A stretch of DNA of 64,000 bases from Procambarus clarkii (GCF_040958095.1 NC_091165.1:28745378-28809377); one strand, 5' to 3'. Positions 1-12,256 are shown, numbered from the stretch's first letter. The notes: generated from the sequence alone by a model not told the origin. Numbers and translations: made by a program.

Positions 1-218
<218 letters not shown>

Positions 219-622
219 ATTTTAAATAAATTAGAATTAGGACTTACCTCATCTATAATATCTGAATGCCTTCCAAAAAGGAAACCAAAAATACTCGAAA
301 GCCTTAATTTCTAGCCTGGTTAGGCTAGCAAGGGTTCGTGGGCTAGATCATTGTTCTACCTCCTCATCCTTCCCTTCTGATATCAGAAGGGAAGGATGTT
401 CACCTGTTCACCTGTTCACTGTTAACGGTAGACTTCAATTGCAGCGCCTCGGAAAAGGGGAAAGTGAGGCACGAGAAGGAGGAGGAGGTCAATAATATTG
501 TGGATATTTGGTAAGTTCAGTTTACATTATCAAACAGTTTTTAAAATCACTCACTAGTCACTTTGTTTATCCAATCAACATTGATATGAATGTTTCTTAT
601 TTTTTGCGATTTCGTGGCAGGA

Positions 623-625
<3 letters not shown>
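219..625. other. Non-coding stretch with a perfect palindrome
   Basis: No gene is recognisable here. The stretch contains a perfect 34-bp palindrome at 365-398, directly followed by three short direct repeats of the type TTCACCTG at about 399-419. Confidence 0.7.
365..398. repeat. Perfect 34-bp palindrome
   Basis: The 17-base left arm (365-381) is the exact reverse complement of the right arm (382-398), with no spacer. The arms carry the core CTTCCCTTCTGAT. It could extrude as a cruciform or be a relic of a small inverted-repeat element; no function is evident. Confidence 0.9.

Positions 626-690
<65 letters not shown>
626..690. repeat. TA microsatellite
   Basis: Uninterrupted (TA)n tract. 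It is open in several reading frames only because of its composition. Confidence 0.97.
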
Positions 691-692
<2 letters not shown>

Positions 693-851
693 GCACTCGT
701 TGCCAGTTTATTTACAAATCAATTCAGAGAGCCGGGCATCAAGCGATTAATCACTGGTCCGAAAGTACCGAGCTCTCAAGCGTATATACTCTCCTTTCTC
801 TAGCACTGATCACAGGTTTCTGTGGCCTCCTTCTGTCCTTGGTTGCACCGG

Positions 852-883
852 TACACACACGCACACACACACACACACACGCA

Positions 884-922
<39 letters not shown>
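852..922. repeat. CA microsatellite
   Basis: (CA)n tract with two single-base interruptions. Confidence 0.96.
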
Positions 923-923
<1 letters not shown>

Positions 924-1436
924 GACAGCTCAGATGGTAGCATAAATCAGAGTAGCAGGAGCTCGGAGGGTCTGAGGAGACGGGGGGTAGAGTAGAGGGG
1001 AGGGAGGTGCGTGGTCCACGTGCAGGCTGCTCCAGTCGGGGCCTTCGGGTAGGTCAACTTTATCCCCTGCACTGTCACTGGGGACCTCCCACCACCACCA
1101 CCACCTGCTGCCCCGGCCTGCACCCCAACCGAACACTCTAACCTTTCTCGTAGACCTTTCTTTTGGCACTTGCTTTCCTTCGGTTGCGAAACGAACTAAA
1201 AAAAATCCTCAGTAAATCGTGTGGTACAACGCCACGATCCCTCGCTACAGGGAGCCACACGGCAGGTCTATGCGTCCCGGAGCGCGCGCGCGAACGTCCC
1301 CTCACACCGACCCAGCGCGACTGAGAGCTCTTCGAGGGGAAACTTACAAAGAACCCGGCCTCTGGGATGCTCTGCTGCGCATGCGCGGGTCCGGAGCGCC
1401 ACGTTCAGTTGGTTTTTCCCTTTGATCGATATAGGC

Positions 1437-1544
1437 ATGTCGCCTTTAACGCCGCTGAGGTTATACCCATCGGACGAGAAGGGCACTGGGCATGGTGGTC
1501 AAGCTACCCCCTCGGGCATCATAGAGGGAGGGTATGTCAGCATG
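1437..1544 (+). CDS. Possible first coding exon of an unrecognised gene
   Basis: An ATG at 1437 opens a 36-codon reading frame that ends in phase 0 at a very good splice donor (ATG followed by GTAAGT, 1545-1550). The peptide begins MSPLTPLRLYPSDEKGTG and includes PSGIIEGGYVSM. The preceding 200 bases are unusually GC- and CpG-rich for this window, including a run of alternating C and G near 1286, as a housekeeping promoter might be. I do not recognise the peptide and find no matching downstream exon, so a chance open frame is quite possible. It cannot be part of a hemocyanin gene, as those lie on the other strand. Confidence 0.3.
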
Positions 1545-1611
1545 GTAAGTGATCGTTTTCTGGTTGAGTATCGTATCTCGAAATTCAGTCAAGATAAACT
1601 TTCTTGGCTGT

Positions 1612-1702
1612 TCCTCATCATTGATGTTACTCTTCATCATCAACATCTAGACATCCATCATTATCATGGCTGTCATCATTACTATCATCATCACTATCAT
1701 CC
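1612..1702. repeat. Degenerate CAT-rich trinucleotide tract
   Basis: Imperfect runs of CAT and ATC triplets. Low-complexity sequence without a convincing reading frame. Confidence 0.75.
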
Positions 1703-1710
1703 CCAGAGTT

Positions 1711-2640
1711 GAAGAAGGAGGAAATGAAGGGGACATGATAACGACATACATGATTATAAAGGAAGCTGTTAGGAAACACAAAAATGTAATGTCGAAAAGA
1801 AAACAAATTAACATTTTCAATTCACAGTAAACAGCTACTTAAGGATTAGGCAACTGTTGTGGGTTGCATCCTGGGGATGTCATTCGTTGGCTTAGGTTGA
1901 CCCACATAAGCCTAATAGGCTTCCTGTCCCTGGCAATAAGGAAACCCATTAAAGTAATCTTCATCAAGTTTAATAATAAATTTGAATTAAACTCGATCCA
2001 GGGCCCAAAGAACCAACTTCTCATAATTATATGCAGCACACAAGCATGAATAGTTTTAGTGATCAACAGGACTCCCATATCTATGGTGCGCAAAGAGCAC
2101 TTTACGGCGAGATGTACATAACCAATAACCAGCTTCACGTGTCGTTAGTTACTGAAACACGTGTCCACGTACCCTGTGGTGGTCATGTTTGTATGTACGT
2201 GTTATTAAGTTACTGGAGACCACTTGCTAGATTCCTGATCTCCCAAGTGATTGTTTCTTGGGACCCGCATAATGCGTCGCAACGCATCACTGTAGCGTCA
2301 ATTATAACAAAATCAGGACGTTCTTGCAAGCTGTCTTGATTTAAAAAAAATATTCCTTGAGTATTAATCGTTTCAACTGACAAAGACGCATTATGACAAA
2401 TTATGCCAATCTATTATCCATAAAAGACAATGTTTGTCTATCTCTTCGAGGATGGTGGCGAGTCTTGTTAAACTCTGCAGGGTCTTAATCTGGGAATGGT
2501 GTGTGTGGGGGTCGAGCCTCACGCCCCGGCCACCCCCTTTTCCATGAAATGACAAATCATGCAAAATTCTAATGTCGCTAAATGCCTGACTACATCCTCA
2601 CTAAGATCACCGAGATGAGAAATTGGTGAAGATTTGATAA
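1711..2640. other. Non-coding stretch with a SINE fragment
   Basis: The piece at about 1846-1935 resembles the body of the tRNA-derived SINEs found elsewhere in the window (phrases such as GTGGGTTGCATCCTGGGGATG). The remainder shows nothing I can name. Confidence 0.5.
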
Positions 2641-2659
2641 AGATAGTGGTGGTAAATGA

Positions 2660-2890
2660 TTGGGAAGGTCGTGAATAGAAGGGGAAGGTGGTGAAAGGTA
2701 GGGAAGATGGAGAAGAGCAGACAGGATGGTGAAGAATAGGGAAGGTGTTGAAGGAGAGAGTAGGTGGTGAAGGAGAGGGGGTAAGATAAGGAAGGTACTT
2801 GGTAAAGTGTAAGGAACATCGCAAGGGAGAGGGAAGGTGTGTGGTTTAGATTGTTATAGTGTAAGAGATAATGTGTAGGGAAGGTTACAG
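2660..2890. repeat. Degenerate purine-rich minisatellite
   Basis: Imperfect repeats of about 20 to 35 bp built on GGGAAGGTGGTGAAGG. The opposite strand reads as a proline- and serine-rich frame only because of composition. Confidence 0.75.
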
Positions 2891-2984
2891 TAATGGAGAG
2901 AGTGTAAAGTGAAGATGTGGCATCCGTCACCCGAGCAACACCTGGTAACCCCGCTAGTATATATACAGTATATACACTACAAAA

Positions 2985-3790
2985 AATTTTGTGTGTGTTT
3001 GTTTTGTGAGAAGTGTTTTTCATGTGAGGAAAATCTTCGAAACCTCTTTAACGATTGCTTTGAAATTTTGACACAACGTTGCATTCGAATAGGGGCGTGT
3101 TTTATATACCTGCTATATACATGCCTCACATGTGACAAGAAAAAACGTGCTTTTTTGAAAAACAGCGCCATCTGTTGTATGTAAGAGCAACACACGTAAT
3201 CTCCGAAAGTTCTTCACCAATTGCTTTGAAATTTTGACACAACATTCCATTCGAACACGCATAAATTTTTATATGCCTACTACATATATGCCACACAGGT
3301 AAAAACATGCTTTTTTTGAAAAACAGCACCATTGTTGCACGTAATAGCAACACACACTCTATACTAAATATGTTACGATTCCATTCCAATGTTTCCAATT
3401 GCATTGATAAATTTAATTTTCATAGATTACGATTTATTTTAATTTTGATTTAATTATTTTGTGTGACATTGCATTGGAATTGAGCTGTGTTGTTTACCAT
3501 ACGGTTCATTTTGTAAGTATAAGTATAGATGCCAAACCTGTGACAGGTAAAAACATTCTTTTTTTAAGAAACAATGCCATCTGTTGCACGTAAGAGCAAC
3601 TCACGCTATCCTGAATATGTTACGATTCCATTTCAATGTTTCTGATTCCATTGACAAATTTAATTTTCATAGATTTTGATTTATTTTCATTTTGATTTAA
3701 TTATTTTGTGTGACATTGTGTTGGAATTGAGCTTTGTTGTTTACCGTAACGTTCATTTCATGAGTATAGTTAATTTGTTTATTTTTTAAC
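2985..3790. repeat. Three-copy dispersed-type repeat
   Basis: The phrase AACAGCGCCATCTGTTG, followed by GTAAGAGCAAC, recurs near 3160, 3325 and 3567. A longer module starting TATGTTACGATTCCATT is present twice (about 3367 and 3615), roughly 245 bp apart. Copies differ by scattered substitutions, as expected of an old tandem or satellite-like element. No coding capacity is evident. Confidence 0.8.
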
Positions 3791-3834
3791 TATTTTTATT
3801 TCGTTTTTAACTGTTTTTCTTATATTTCAGTGAT

Positions 3835-3861
3835 GGGAACATCAAATCATTTGATGTTCCC
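3835..3861. repeat. Short hairpin palindrome
   Basis: The arms GGGAACATCAAAT and ATTTGATGTTCCC are exact reverse complements around a single central base. Part of the arm sequence recurs at about 3873-3883, so it seems to be a modular end of the neighbouring repeat. Confidence 0.85.
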
Positions 3862-3894
3862 AATTCTCTGATGGGAACATCAGATCATTTTGGA

Positions 3895-4200
3895 ATGCAT
3901 CGGACGAGGGAGTGGGGAATGGTGCGGAGGACGAGGGTACGGGAGTAGGGGATGGTGGGTAGGACGACGAGACAGGGGAGGGGGGGTCATTGTGGGGAGG
4001 ACTAAGGGACGGGAAAAAGGGAATGGCAGGAAGGGCGAGGAGGACAGGGGAGTGGGAGATGGTGGGGAGGACGAAGGGGCGGTGGTGTTGGGAATAGTTA
4101 GAAGGACGAGGGGGCGGAGGAGTAGGGGATGGTGAGGAGGACAAAGGAACGAGGTAGGGGGAATGGTGGGGAGGAGGAGGGGACAGGGAAGTGCGTTGCG
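3895..4200. repeat. G-rich minisatellite
   Basis: Imperfect units of roughly 30 to 35 bp of the form GGACGAGGGGACGGGAGT with GGGGATGGTGGGGA. The purine-rich strand keeps frames open by composition; no protein is supported. Confidence 0.8.
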
Positions 4201-4490
4201 GAGCCACTAAAGGGTGAGATCAGTGACTCTAGTATGCATCTTCTACTTCTTATATATAATTCACTAGAGAAGGAAGTAAAAAAAAATAGTCCCAAAAGTC
4301 CATTTTACAGTTATAATTCTGCAGTACTCTTAAGCTGTAGAGATTATATTACATATTGTGTAATAAACAATCATTAGTGATAGTTTACATTACAATGGTA
4401 TAAATGTCGAGTTTTCATGGAATACTACGTTCATGAGCTGCACTAAATATTGGTCAATGCAAATAGATTTCAGAGTCCCATGAAAGTTGA

Positions 4491-6675
4491 TCAGTGATGG
4501 AAAATCTTGACGACCTGGCCATGCTGGTTTTGCACCTTGAAGACTCGGAGGTCAGGAATGGGACGGTCGAAGGGGAAGCCCATAGGACGTTTGTCAGGGT
4601 ACTTCTGTCCGTGAATACCGCAGTAACTATGGGTGCTGCCATGGTCGTTAACAGTCAGGTCATCTTGGACACCATCATCTCCGCTGGTAATGATAACGTC
4701 GAGCCAGAAGTCCATGCCCTGTTCCCTGCCCTTGGGCAGCAGCAGCCTCTGTGGGTGACCACAGCTGCGACTCTCCTTGTGAGGCAGCTCAGCGCCGTTG
4801 GCCACAGCCTCGTCAGCGTCGTGGATCAGTTGAGGGAAGGACACGCGGTCAGGGATGGCCACAGACGACTCGGAGGACTTGCGCTTGATTTCGTTGTCTC
4901 CCGCATGCACTGCAATATGGTAACATTGGTATTAAAAAGAAATATATACAATTTATTATTATATTAAGTTTATATATACAAATGTACATATTATGTAAGA
5001 TAGAATGGGCTGTTGCATGAAGAGTAGGGGAAAAAGAGAACTTCATGAAAACACCATTAACATTATAAAATAAGATAAAGTTAAAACGAATTTGGTGCCA
5101 GTAAAACTCACCTTCAGTCCAGAAGGTGTCGAGCAAGATAGCTCCCCAGCGGGACTCGTCGATGTCGAGGGTAATGTGGTTCTCATCCTGCTTGGGGCTG
5201 ATGTAGACGCGAACGGTGACTTTGTCGTCGTGCTCGGCCTGAGCGTGAATGTTGAGGGAGAATGGCTTGTGGTTCAGGCGGGATATGTGGGTTTTGACGG
5301 AAACTTCGTTAACGTTCTCTGTTGAGTCAAGAGCATTACTCAGGTCAAACTCAAAGTCTTCGAAGAAAGTAGAGAGTTCACTGACTTCAACACCAGTGAT
5401 CTTAACATTGCTGTAGAGTAAATCTTCCGCAGTGTAAGGTGGCAAGCTGTCCTTGTGCTCCTTGAAGATATTATCCATGTATTTGTGGAGTCGGAAGAAT
5501 GCGGGGTCGCGGGTTGCAGTCTCGAAGTGCTCCATGACTCCTGGGGGCATGTTGAACTTGCGTTTGGGGTCAGACTGGGCACCCAAGATGCGGTGAGCTT
5601 GGTTATGTAGAGCGCCATAGTAAGCAGCATTGGTGGTATAGGTGGAAGACTCGATGATGTCACCCAAGATATCAATACCATGTTCGTTGTTAATGTCAGT
5701 TTTTGTGCCATCGGCGTTGATGATGTACCCGTGAGCAATGGCATCATGGATTCGACTTTCCAGCTCCTTCAAGTCACGAATACGGGCCACACCTACAACA
5801 TCCTCGAATTCCTTGTTGTCGGGACGAGCAGGGAACTCTCCGCCATATTTGTAAGTTGTGTGGGGAGCAAATCCATCTCTAATTGGGTGGTCCCAGTACA
5901 GTTCGTCGACTGCAGGCAGGAAGTTAGAAAGACGCTCAGCGTCGTACCTGGCTGTTAGCTGATGATGAGCCCAGAAGAAGAGCTCTCCCTTGCGGTCGAT
6001 CTTAGCTCCATCCCACCAGAAGGGGAAGTCCATATGCCAGTGGACGTGGTGAGAGTTGAGGCCAACATCCTCACCGAAGTAGGCCACACGCTGTTCGCGG
6101 TTCTTTTTGCTACCTGTAAATTCCATCTTAAAGTTGCCTGGTGTTTGTGTCATCTTAGCAGCATAAGCTTTGTCGATGACCTCAGAGTTTGTGAACAAAT
6201 GGGGTGTGACCTCATAGAGAGGTGGCAAGACCACATGTGGTGTTAGCTCAGAGTGGGTCACAGCCACATACAGAGCATAAACAAACTCTCCTTCGTTCAC
6301 GTGCTCACGGAAGTAAGCAGCATTGTTCTTGAAGGCTTCAAAGTCTGCACTGTGCAGCAAGACATCGACAAGCAAGAGGGCTTCCTCACGCTGACGGTCG
6401 TTGAAGAGGGAGAACCAGTGATGCTGCTCGAGCAAGCGGTTTTCATCAAGCTCATCCATAAGGTGCTTTATGGCTGCGCCACCATCAGTACTCCTGTCAG
6501 TGTGGTCTCTTGGGTTCCATGTTTCTGCTGCCTCTTTTAGGTCTGTGAAACCTGACTGGATGTGGCTGGTGACCTTGTAGAGCAGACGGTTGATGGCCTG
6601 CTGCTGGTGGGCCACGTCTGTGTCAGCGGACACAGTGGCCACCAATAGCGCTGCTAGAATCACTGTCCACTGCAT
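4491..6675 (-). CDS. Hemocyanin subunit, gene 1 of the array
   Basis: Copper oxygen carrier secreted into hemolymph, where such subunits form hexamers. Exon 1 is 6675-5112, the intron 5111-4910 (GT-AG, 202 bp) and exon 2 is 4909-4491; the split codon makes valine 522 and the product is 660 aa. Residues 1-17 are a signal peptide (MQWTVILAALLVATVSA), which argues for hemocyanin over prophenoloxidase. The copper A site is His210, His214 and His237 (in NSHHVHWHMDFPFWW and FFWAHHQL). Copper B is His357, His361 and His397 (in GALHNQAH and FFRLHKYMD). All six ligands are present, so it is not a copper-free cryptocyanin. By eye the mature chain equals that of gene 2. It is the most downstream gene, and its 3' flank has lost the AATAAA seen in its siblings. 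Length matches the family. Confidence 0.97.
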
Positions 6676-6718
6676 GTTGGCTGCCGCTGCTGCTGTGGTA
6701 GAGAGCGTTAGTCGCCGT

Positions 6719-6730
6719 CTCTTATATACC
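6719..6730 (-). promoter_or_regulatory. TATA box of hemocyanin gene 1
   Basis: On the minus strand GGTATATAAGA lies about 45 bp before the ATG, implying a 5' UTR of only some 20 bases. A GATA-type site (minus strand CTTATCT) lies upstream at 6774-6780. The core promoter is almost the same in genes 1 to 4. Confidence 0.85.
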
Positions 6731-7819
6731 CCACATCTGAGTCCAACTATCAGTTGTCCTATCTATTCTCGCAAGATAAGATGCACTTAGACAGCTCAAA
6801 CCTCTACCAGTGTCTTTGATTATTGTTTGCGTAACTTCTACAACTGTTGTCAAGAAGTGTATTAATTATTGAGATACAATCATAATTCTTGTCACATCTT
6901 TCCTAATCAAGTATAAATGATTGAGAAGGACATTGCTTATATTCCTAATGAGGTGGCGGACGAGGTTTGTGTTCTGTTTTATGTTGTTAGAATTTATCAA
7001 TATAACAAAGTTTAAATATTTTCATACACTGGATCTATCTTTCTGTTGTAACCATTAGTGTCATTACCAACGTTAAGTCCTTGTTACGGACGAGTTTTTT
7101 TTTTTAATTGGACCAGATACTGAAAAAGTTTACAAATTCATTGAATAAAAAAAACCGTTGTCTGTAATATTTTGATGCTATAGCGAGTAGGTCTTATATT
7201 GGACATAATCATTTCCTAAAATAAGCTTACCTCAATTAGTGTTTAATTTTTAAATTTTTATCCACATTTTCAGATAAATCAATAATTTAAGTTTTTTTTA
7301 ACACATACAATTTCTCAGTTTAAAAATAGTTTTAAGAATGTCTGTATAGGCTTCATGGACTTGGACAAGGGAGTCTTCTGAGCACTATATTCAATCATAA
7401 TTCGAATCACTGCTGAGTATGCAGCTCGAGCAAAAAAGAATCTCGAGCTGAAAGAAAAAAATATTTCAAAGATGTGCAACAGGACTCGTTTCTGAGCTGA
7501 GGAAAGAAGGAACGTGCTCGATATGGGAAAATAAGAAGGTAAAATGTGTCACAGAGATGTTAGTAAGAACTTCGTGAATGTTTAGAGTTGTAAAAATGTT
7601 GAACAATGTATGTGAGAATAAGTGTTGTAGCTAACTTATAGGAAGCTGAGCGTGAAAGATATTTGGTTTCTATCATACTCCATAATGTTTGTTTCACTAT
7701 TTAGTTCCGACAATTTATTGAGAATGTTTGTCTGCAATAATTTATGCCATAATACTTGATCTGGTTGACCGTCATTAAAGATTATTGTGCTTTTTACAAA
7801 CCTCACTGTTAGACATTCC

Positions 7820-8015
7820 TCTAGCGAGTCAAGCTTCAAGCGGGCTTAGCCTTTAGAGAGTCTAGCCTCTAACGATTCCAGCCTCTAACAGGTTTAGCTT
7901 GTAGCGAGTCTAGAGTTAACTAGTCTGACCTCTAGGAAGTCTTGCATCAACAATCTGGCTTCTAGCAAGTCTTCCGTATAGCGAGTCTAACATTTAGCAA
8001 GTCTTGTCAGTCTTG
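7820..8015. repeat. CTAGC-rich degenerate minisatellite, copy 1
   Basis: About ten imperfect units resembling TCTAGCGAGTCTAGCCT. The same block recurs at about 13386-13595 and 18952-19165, so it was present before the units duplicated. Confidence 0.75.
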
Positions 8016-8411
8016 ACTTGCTCGTTTGGTCGGCGTATGTTGGTCCACTACCGTTTGCGTTCTCATTAAGGTGCTATGAACCTCAGCACCGATAATTACT
8101 CCTTTTCTTTCAGTGTAGAAACGTCTACACACTTGATGTAGCGAACGTATTTGGTTTAAGGCACTCTGTAATTACTCCTTGCCACCTCCAACCACTCACA
8201 CTCAAGATTTCCTTCCAGTTCTCACCCAATAAAATTACGGACAAGCGCTGAACTTAGCTTTCATGCTATGGCCAAATTTTGCCTCATTTGAAGAGGTGAA
8301 TTTGTACATTATTGAACTTTTCGTAACCACTGTCACTTGTCACCACCGTAATTCAGTTCATTCTTCTCTTGGGAATGTACTAGCGTGATATGAAATATAA
8401 TTAACATAATG

Positions 8412-8725
8412 AGTCATTCCTTTAGATTAATAATAATAATAATCATGTATTGTACTGCAGGACAGGCAGCCAGTGTATATGTTCATGTTTGCTAATATCG
8501 AGAACCCCCTCTCCCCTATGGTCGAATTACTGACCCTTCCCCAAGATGGAACACCACAACAAGCTAACCTAACTCCTGGGTTCCTATTTACTGCATCAGA
8601 GGCATTAGGTAATATGAAACGCTCCCCAACCATTCCTGTCCCGCACGGGATTCGAACTTGAAATTCCTGATCGAGAATAACGAAGGAACCCGAAAGTAAC
8701 ACCGAGAACGAGCTTTGCCGTTCGT
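8412..8725 (-). mobile_element. tRNA-derived SINE, spacer copy 1
   Basis: Read on the minus strand, a tRNA-like head with a B-box-like GTTCGAATCCC is followed by a body ending in the phrase CTGGCTGCCTGTCC and an ATT-repeat tail (plus strand AATAATAATAATAA near 8430). Equivalent copies lie at the same place in the other two spacers. Confidence 0.8.
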
Positions 8726-9953
8726 CACTGATCAGCTGTCAACTCGTGTCTGAATTGATTTTAAATTGTTGACGTTGAAGGCTTAGTTGAAGCCCAGCCT
8801 TCAGTCTCAGAATGCTTTCTCTTTGAAGTTCTAGACATCCCAGTATTTGTGGAGTCCTGTTCTCTTGTCTCAGATGACCAAGACTTCAACGACGTTCTCT
8901 CCTCCAAGTCTTACAACCCCTTGGCCATATATAGCTCGATCAGCTGGTCTTAGGGCATTTATTTGGGGAAACTTTGACATGATTCGTTTCCTTCTTATCT
9001 TTAAAATTATTTTTGAACGTATTTATCAAAAGAAGTTTTTTTCCAAAATCATTTATAAATGTTTAAACACTGTATTCAGGTTTATATTAAATTGAAGCAC
9101 TTTATCCGTGCTGTTCAGAGTATTAAACACTATATTTGTAATTTTCAGTGTTTAAAACATACGATTTTTTATCATTATTAAAAACAGATATTTATAATTA
9201 AGCATCGGAAACACACACTCACGGAATATACGGGTTCCTTACAGAATCAGATTATGACGTAAAATTTAGATAATGTTGTTAAGTCGTCGAATTATTCATA
9301 TATGGTTAATGAATATGATCACTGTACTGTAAAAATATATCAATCTTGAGTGGTAAATAGAAAACATTTCTCTTTGACGAAAGTTTACCAGCATAAATTG
9401 AACCATATAATAATTTTACCCAATAAAATTATAGTACTTAAAGGAACAATTGGTCAAACGTAGAAAAATATACTTTTGTACCAAAATTGTTCATATTTTA
9501 TACTATTGGAATACTCTTAATGTTATATTAGAAAGTGGAACAGTAACTTTACAACCTAACCTCTCCTAATCAAGAATAACCAAGCCTAGGCCCAGTGTAA
9601 ATACATGTTGGCCATCTTAGGCCTTCATTTATTTGCTATACTTTGCTTGGGATAGTTTATATTTGATTGCTGCCACCTTTTGCGGGCCTTCTTAAAAATT
9701 AATATCACACAATATGGGAGTTTTTGGGTACAACTCTCCGTTTTTTTACATTCGACCAATAGTTGCAGTAGGTACTATTTTTGTGCGTTTCAGGTTAATT
9801 TATTTCATTTATAAGTAATTAGTATTTACTATTATAGCACACTTCACTAAAGCTTATTTTTGTGTCAACGAATTAGAATGTTATGATGTACAGAGCTTGT
9901 ACTTGCTGTGTAATGAAGGTATAAATATGAAGCTTTAAAATAATTAAACCATC

Positions 9954-9959
9954 TTTATT
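9954..9959 (-). terminator. Polyadenylation signal of hemocyanin gene 2
   Basis: AATAAA on the minus strand about 115 bp after the stop codon of gene 2, at the same spot as in genes 3 and 4. Confidence 0.75.
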
Positions 9960-10071
9960 GTTGGTTTACAAACATTCGTATAAATGTCAATTCGTTTTCG
10001 GGAAATGAGAATCTCTCTATGGCAAATATTTATCATGATGAAATAGATTCCAGGAAGCCAATGAAAGTTGA

Positions 10072-12256
10072 TTAGTGATGGAAAATCTTGACGACCTGGC
10101 CATGCTGGTTTTGCACCTTGAAGACTCGGAGGTCAGGAATGGGACGGTCGAAGGGGAAGCCCATAGGACGTTTGTCAGGGTACTTCTGTCCGTGAATACC
10201 GCAGTAACTATGGGTGCTGCCATGGTCGTTAACAGTCAAGTCATCTTGGACACCATCATCTCCGCTGGTAATGATAACGTCGAGCCAGAAGTCCATGCCC
10301 TGTTCCCTGCCCTTGGGCAGCAGCAGCCTCTGTGGGTGACCACAGCTGCGACTCTCCTTGTGAGGCAGCTCAGCACCGTTGGCCACAGCCTCGTCAGCGT
10401 CGTGGATCAGTTGAGGGAAGGACACGCGATCAGGGATGGCCACAGACGACTCGGAGGACTTGCGCTTGATTTCGTTGTCTCCCGCATGCACTGCAATATG
10501 GTAACATTGGTATTAAGAAGAAATATATACAATTTATTATTATATTAATTTTATATATACAAATGTACATATTATGTAAGATAGAATGGGTTGTTGCATG
10601 AAGAGTAGGGGAAAAAGAGAACTTCATGAAAACACCGTTAACATTATAAAGTAAGATAAAGTTAAAACGAATTTGGTGCCAGTAAAACTCACCTTCAGTC
10701 CAGAAGGTGTCGAGCAAGATGGCTCCCCAGCGGGACTCGTCGATGTCGAGGGTAATGTGGTTCTCATCCTGCTTGGGGCTGATGTAGACGCGAACGGTGA
10801 CTTTGTCGTCGTGCTCGGCCTGGGCGTGAATGTTGAGGGAGAATGGCTTGTGGTTCAGGCGTGATATGTGGGTTTTGACGGAAACTTCGTTAACGTTCTC
10901 TGTTGAGTCAAGAGCGTTACTCAGGTCAAACTCAAAGTCTTCAAAGAAAGTAGAGAGTTCACTAACTTCAACACCAGTGATCTTAACATTGCTGTAGAGT
11001 AAATCTTCCGCAGTGTAAGGTGGCAAGCTGTCCTTGTGCTCCTTGAAGATATTATCCATGTATTTGTGGAGTCGGAAGAATGCAGGGTCGCGGGTTGCAG
11101 TCTCGAAGTGCTCCATGACTCCTGGGGGCATGTTGAACTTGCGTTTGGGGTCAGACTGGGCACCCAAGATGCGGTGAGCTTGGTTATGTAGAGCGCCATA
11201 GTAAGCAGCATTGGTGGTATAGGTGGAAGACTCGATGATGTCACCCAAGATATCAATACCATGTTCGTTGTTAATGTCAGTTTTTGTGCCATCGGCGTTG
11301 ATGATGTACCCGTGAGCAATGGCATCATGGATTCGACTTTCCAGCTCCTTCAAGTCACGAATACGGGCCACGCCTACAACATCCTCGAATTCCTTGTTGT
11401 CGGGACGAGCGGGGAACTCTCCGCCATATTTGTAAGTTGTGTGGGGAGCAAATCCATCTCTAATTGGGTGGTCCCAGTACAGTTCGTCGACTGCAGGCAG
11501 GAAGTTAGAAAGACGCTCAGCGTCGTACCTGGCTGTTAGCTGATGATGAGCCCAGAAGAAGAGCTCTCCCTTGCGGTCGATCTTAGCTCCATCCCACCAG
11601 AAGGGGAAGTCCATATGCCAGTGGACGTGGTGAGAGTTGAGGCCAACATCCTCACCGAAGTAGGCCACACGCTGTTCGCGGTTCTTTTTGCTACCAGTAA
11701 ATTCCATCTTAAAGTTGCCTGGTGTTTGTGTCATCTTAGCAGCATAAGCTTTGTCGATGACCTCAGAGTTTGTGAACAAATGGGGTGTGACCTCATAGAG
11801 AGGTGGCAAGACGACATGAGGTGTTAGCTCAGAGTGGGTCACAGCCACATACAGAGCATAAACAAACTCTCCTTCGTTCACGTGCTCACGGAAGTAAGCA
11901 GCATTGTTCTTGAAGGCTTCAAAGTCTGCACTGTGCAGCAAGACATCGACAAGCAAGAGGGCTTCCTCACGCTGACGGTCGTTGAAGAGGGAGAACCAGT
12001 GATGCTGCTCGAGCAAGCGGTTTTCATCCAGCTCATCCATAAGGTGCTTTATGGCTGCGCCACCATCAGTACTCCTGTCAGTGTGGTCTCTTGGGTTCCA
12101 TGTTTCTGCTGCCTCTTTCAGGTCTGTGAAACCTGACTGGATGTGGCTGGTGACCTTGTAGAGCAGACGGTTGATGGCCTGCTGCTGGTGGGCCACGTCT
12201 GTGTCAGCAGACACAGTGGCCACCAGGAGCGTTGCTACAAGCACTGTCCACTGCAT
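10072..12256 (-). CDS. Hemocyanin subunit, gene 2 of the array
   Basis: Exon 1 is 12256-10693, the intron 10692-10491 (202 bp) and exon 2 is 10490-10072, giving 660 aa. By eye the only protein differences from gene 1 are inside the signal peptide (residues 6, 7 and 9: MQWTVLVATLL), so the two genes should yield the same mature chain. Copper ligands are His210, 214 and 237 for site A and His357, 361 and 397 for site B. Gene and spacer together are almost a copy of the gene 1 and gene 3 units, which points to recent duplication or gene conversion. It should act as an extra dose of the same oxygen-carrier subunit. Confidence 0.97.

Larger units (their letters stand above)
6731..10071. repeat. 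Intergenic spacer, copy 1
   Basis: AT-rich spacer between genes 1 and 2, repeated with few changes at 12311-15630 and 17871-21244. It holds a degenerate CTAGC-rich minisatellite (about 7820-8015), a minus-strand SINE (about 8412-8725) and, at its right end, the 3' flank of gene 2. No other coding region is supported. Confidence 0.9.

Noticed and set aside
2517-3023. Proline- and serine-rich frames on the minus strand
   Set aside because: They lie in purine-rich minisatellite DNA and show no domain.
4494-4967. Long plus-strand frames opposite the hemocyanin exons, repeated in every unit
   Set aside because: They are antisense shadows of the conserved coding sequence, with no start context, splice logic or family resemblance. 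They recur only because the exons do.
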